A stretch of 64,000 bases of DNA. It comes from Pseudoroseomonas cervicalis. GTDB taxonomy: Bacteria; Pseudomonadota; Alphaproteobacteria; Acetobacterales; Acetobacteraceae. The notes under the pieces were generated by a model. That model worked only from the letters and a program-made list of their open reading frames with translations, did no database searches and was not told the origin of the DNA. Location: positions 238,086 to 302,085 of the forward strand of contig NZ_JAUTAJ010000005.1 in NCBI RefSeq assembly GCF_030818485.1, read 5' to 3'. Below, one piece after another: positions 62,174-64,000 of this stretch (the stretch's first letter is position 1; every line of letters starts with the position of its first letter). The translations under genes were made by a program, and so were the position numbers.

Positions 62174-62866
62174 TCAGCCGCGCGTCCCGGCGGCGGCGAG
62201 CGCCGCCACCAGCAGGTCCTGCACCCCCGCGCTGAGGATCTGCACGCCGATGCAGAGCAGCAGGAAGGCTGCCATGCGCATCACCACCCGCGTGCCGTTG
62301 CGGCCGAGCAGGGCGATCAGCCGGTCCGCCCAGTTATAGGCGATCCAGACGGTCAGCGCCGTCACCGCCGCCGCGGCGCTGACGCCGGCGAAGAAGGCCC
62401 AGAGCCCGGTGCCATCGATCGGCTGCGCGGCGCTGAGGGTGATGGCCACCGCGATGCTGCCGGGGCCGGTGGTGAAGGGCATGGTCAGCGGGAAGAAGGC
62501 CACGGCCTCCGCATCGCTGGCCGGGGCGGCCTGCTGCTCCTTGCGGCTTTCATGCTCCTCCGGCGCCATCAGCAGGCTCCAGGCGCGGATGGCGACCACC
62601 AGCCCGCCCGCCACGCGCAGCGCGCCGAGCGAGATGCCGAAGAAGTTCAGGATGGAGGCGCCGCCCCAGAGCGCGCCGAGCAGCACCAGCAGCGAGTAGA
62701 GCCCGACGCGGCGCGCCAGATAGGCGCGCTCGGCGGCGCTGCGGTCGCTCATTACCTGGCTGAAGATCAGCGCGGCGCCGAGCGGGTTGACGATGGAGAA
62801 CAGCGCCGGGAAGGCCAGCAGGAAGGCCCCCGCGACGCTGCCGAGCGGCGTGATGTCGGACAGCAT
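62174..62866 (-). CDS. MarC family membrane protein
   Basis: A 230-residue protein with six membrane helices: FLLAFPALFSIVNPLGAALI, ILNFFGISLGALRVAGGLVV, then a conserved AVAFFPLTMPFTTGPGSIAV segment. The MarC/NAAT family has no agreed function; the earlier link to multiple antibiotic resistance was not upheld. It lies 64 bases upstream of the beta-lactamase-like gene on the same strand and may share its transcript. Confidence 0.9.
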   Translation of the reverse strand: MLSDITPLGSVAGAFLLAFPALFSIVNPLGAALIFSQVMSDRSAAERAYLARRVGLYSLLVLLGALWGGASILNFFGISLGALRVAGGLVVAIRAWSLLMAPEEHESRKEQQAAPASDAEAVAFFPLTMPFTTGPGSIAVAITLSAAQPIDGTGLWAFFAGVSAAAAVTALTVWIAYNWADRLIALLGRNGTRVVMRMAAFLLLCIGVQILSAGVQDLLVAALAAAGTRG

Positions 62867-62925
62867 GGCGTCATCTAGGCCATGCGCGGCGCGAAAGGCA
62901 AAGCTCCCGCGCGGGGGGCGGGCGG

Positions 62926-64000
62926 CTATTCGTCCCGCTTCAGGTAGTTGCTGCCATTGATGGTCAGCACGCCATCCGAATCCTTGTCCGGCATGAACAG
63001 GCTGAACACCTCCTGCCGGCCATCATCGCCGGTCAGGGTCAGGCCATAGCCCTCGATCCGGTAGCGCCCCTGCTCGGCCGGGCGCTGCGAGCCCACGGTG
63101 ACGCCGGAGCTGCCGCCGCCGGTGTCATTGCTGCCGCTGAAGCCGGCGAAGCCGCTGCGCCGGAAACGCCCGTCGCGCGTCAGGGTCAGCAGCCGCTCGA
63201 CCGCCACGCTGCCGGAGGAGAAGGCGGTGCTGCCGGCGGAGCCGTAGAAATAGCGCCAGCGCCCCTCCAGCCGGGTATCGGCCGGCAGCGGCGGGACGAA
63301 GCGGTGCAGCGTGTCGCCGATGCGCAAATCCTGCCCCTCGCGCACCAGGCTTTCCTGCTCCACCTCGATCAGCCCGAAGCGCGAATGGGTCTCGCGCAGC
63401 TCGATGCGCCCATCCTGCAGCAGGCGGTAGGTGCCGCAATCGCCGGGCTCGGCCTGGCAATGCGCTGCCATGTCGCGGCCGCCGGAGGGCAGGCTGGCGC
63501 TGAACAGGCCGGAGGGGTCGAACACCATCACCTCGCTCTCGGCGTAGAAATCCATGCCGCCGAAGGCGTTCATGCGCAGCCCGGTGTCGAGATGGGTGTA
63601 GACGCCCTGCAGCCCGCCGCCGCCCGGTGGCGGTTGCAGACTGAAGGCGCGGTCCGCCTCGGTGGGTCTGAAGGAGCGCACCAGCGCGTCGAAATCCGCC
63701 TCCGCCGCGCGGCGGCTGTCGCCGCGCAGATTGACCGTCACCAGGGCCAGCACATGGATGGTGCGGCCGGTGGCGATGGCCACCGTCTCGCTGCCCAGGG
63801 TGGCGCCGTTGCGGGTGCCGCAGCAGCGCGTGTCGTAGCGGATGCGGTGGCCATTCACCGTCTCGCCCTCGCGCCGCAGGGTCGGGCGCTCCTCGGCCAG
63901 TTCGGGAATGCTGCGCGTCGCCTGGGTGAAGATGGCTTCCAGCTGGCTGGCCGGCGCGGTGACCGGCGGCGCGATCTGGATCAGCGCCGCGCCCCGGCCG
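62926..64000 (-). CDS. Unknown protein, 5' end beyond the window
   Basis: The minus-strand frame is open from the right edge to the stop at 62926, at least 357 residues. The N-terminal visible part reads LIQIAPPVTAPASQLEAIFT, then EERPTLRREGETV and later TIHVLALVTVNLRGDSRRAA. The C-terminal half is beta-rich (LQGVYTHLDTGLRMNAFGGM; YRLLQDGRIELRETHSRFGL) with a late lipocalin-like repeat (RDGRFRRSGFAGFSGSND). A GTG at 63858 could start a shorter product, but coding-type sequence continues upstream, so the gene is truncated by the window. I recognise no family. Confidence 0.7.
   Translation of the reverse strand, partial: GRGAALIQIAPPVTAPASQLEAIFTQATRSIPELAEERPTLRREGETVNGHRIRYDTRCCGTRNGATLGSETVAIATGRTIHVLALVTVNLRGDSRRAAEADFDALVRSFRPTEADRAFSLQPPPGGGGLQGVYTHLDTGLRMNAFGGMDFYAESEVMVFDPSGLFSASLPSGGRDMAAHCQAEPGDCGTYRLLQDGRIELRETHSRFGLIEVEQESLVREGQDLRIGDTLHRFVPPLPADTRLEGRWRYFYGSAGSTAFSSGSVAVERLLTLTRDGRFRRSGFAGFSGSNDTGGGSSGVTVGSQRPAEQGRYRIEGYGLTLTGDDGRQEVFSLFMPDKDSDGVLTINGSNYLKRDE

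Overview
The window is very GC-rich, densely coding DNA with strong third-position G/C bias. Its gene content points to an alphaproteobacterium, most likely a Roseomonas-like member of the Acetobacteraceae: a tripartite tricarboxylate (Tct) uptake system, liv transporters, a cydDCABX operon, Tat-type binding proteins and an RTX protease. A RepA_C-type initiator beside irregular iterons, plus a ParA gene preceded by paired palindromes, suggests a plasmid or chromid rather than the main chromosome. This taxonomic and replicon assignment is inferred from protein content only.

Layout. 1-10.2 kb: the 5' part of zwf, a MarR regulator coupled to a flavin monooxygenase, a yhiI-rbbA-yhhJ-like ABC export module (HlyD gene frameshifted) and an ftsH gene. 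10.3-13.1 kb: a small acidic protein, a DUF1275 membrane protein, and the probable replication origin (iterons in both orientations, AT-rich patches, repA, a strong terminator). 13.3-20.7 kb: a PAS/GGDEF diguanylate cyclase, a large RTX subtilase and an unusual alpha/beta-hydrolase-like protein. 20.7-26.9 kb: a branched-chain-amino-acid-type ABC transporter with two divergent binding-protein genes. 27-30.5 kb: a hybrid histidine kinase and siroheme synthase. 30.6-37.4 kb: cydDC and cydABX (including a 36-residue CydX) followed by an ArsR regulator, with a TTG-N8-CAA FNR/FixK-like site upstream of cydD.

37.4-42.7 kb: a minus-strand operon of LysR, flavoprotein monooxygenase, peptide-type binding protein and two carboxymuconolactone-decarboxylase-fold proteins. 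It resembles a known but functionally unassigned peroxidase-domain cluster. 42.7-44.7 kb: a small orphan protein, a flavin reductase and a 2-hydroxyacid dehydrogenase. 44.8-46.3 kb: parS-like palindromes, parA and a frameshifted partner gene of no recognised family. 46.7-53.1 kb: gamma-carbonic-anhydrase-like protein, enoyl-CoA hydratase, CaiB-type CoA transferase (frameshifted), and a divergent GntR-tctCBA set, together looking like uptake, CoA activation and hydration of an organic acid. 53.1-64 kb: mixed metabolic genes, including an HTH-citrate synthase fusion whose start codon lies inside an iteron-like sequence, an amidohydrolase, an RNA methyltransferase, an eutC without eutB, a frameshifted serine beta-lactamase-fold hydrolase, a MarC protein and a truncated unknown.

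Four genes carry a clear single frame disruption (HlyD, ParA partner, CaiB, beta-lactamase-like). Each lies in a short GC-rich or homopolymeric stretch, so either consensus sequence errors or recent decay could explain them; raw reads would decide. No tRNA, rRNA, CRISPR array or insertion sequence was recognised.
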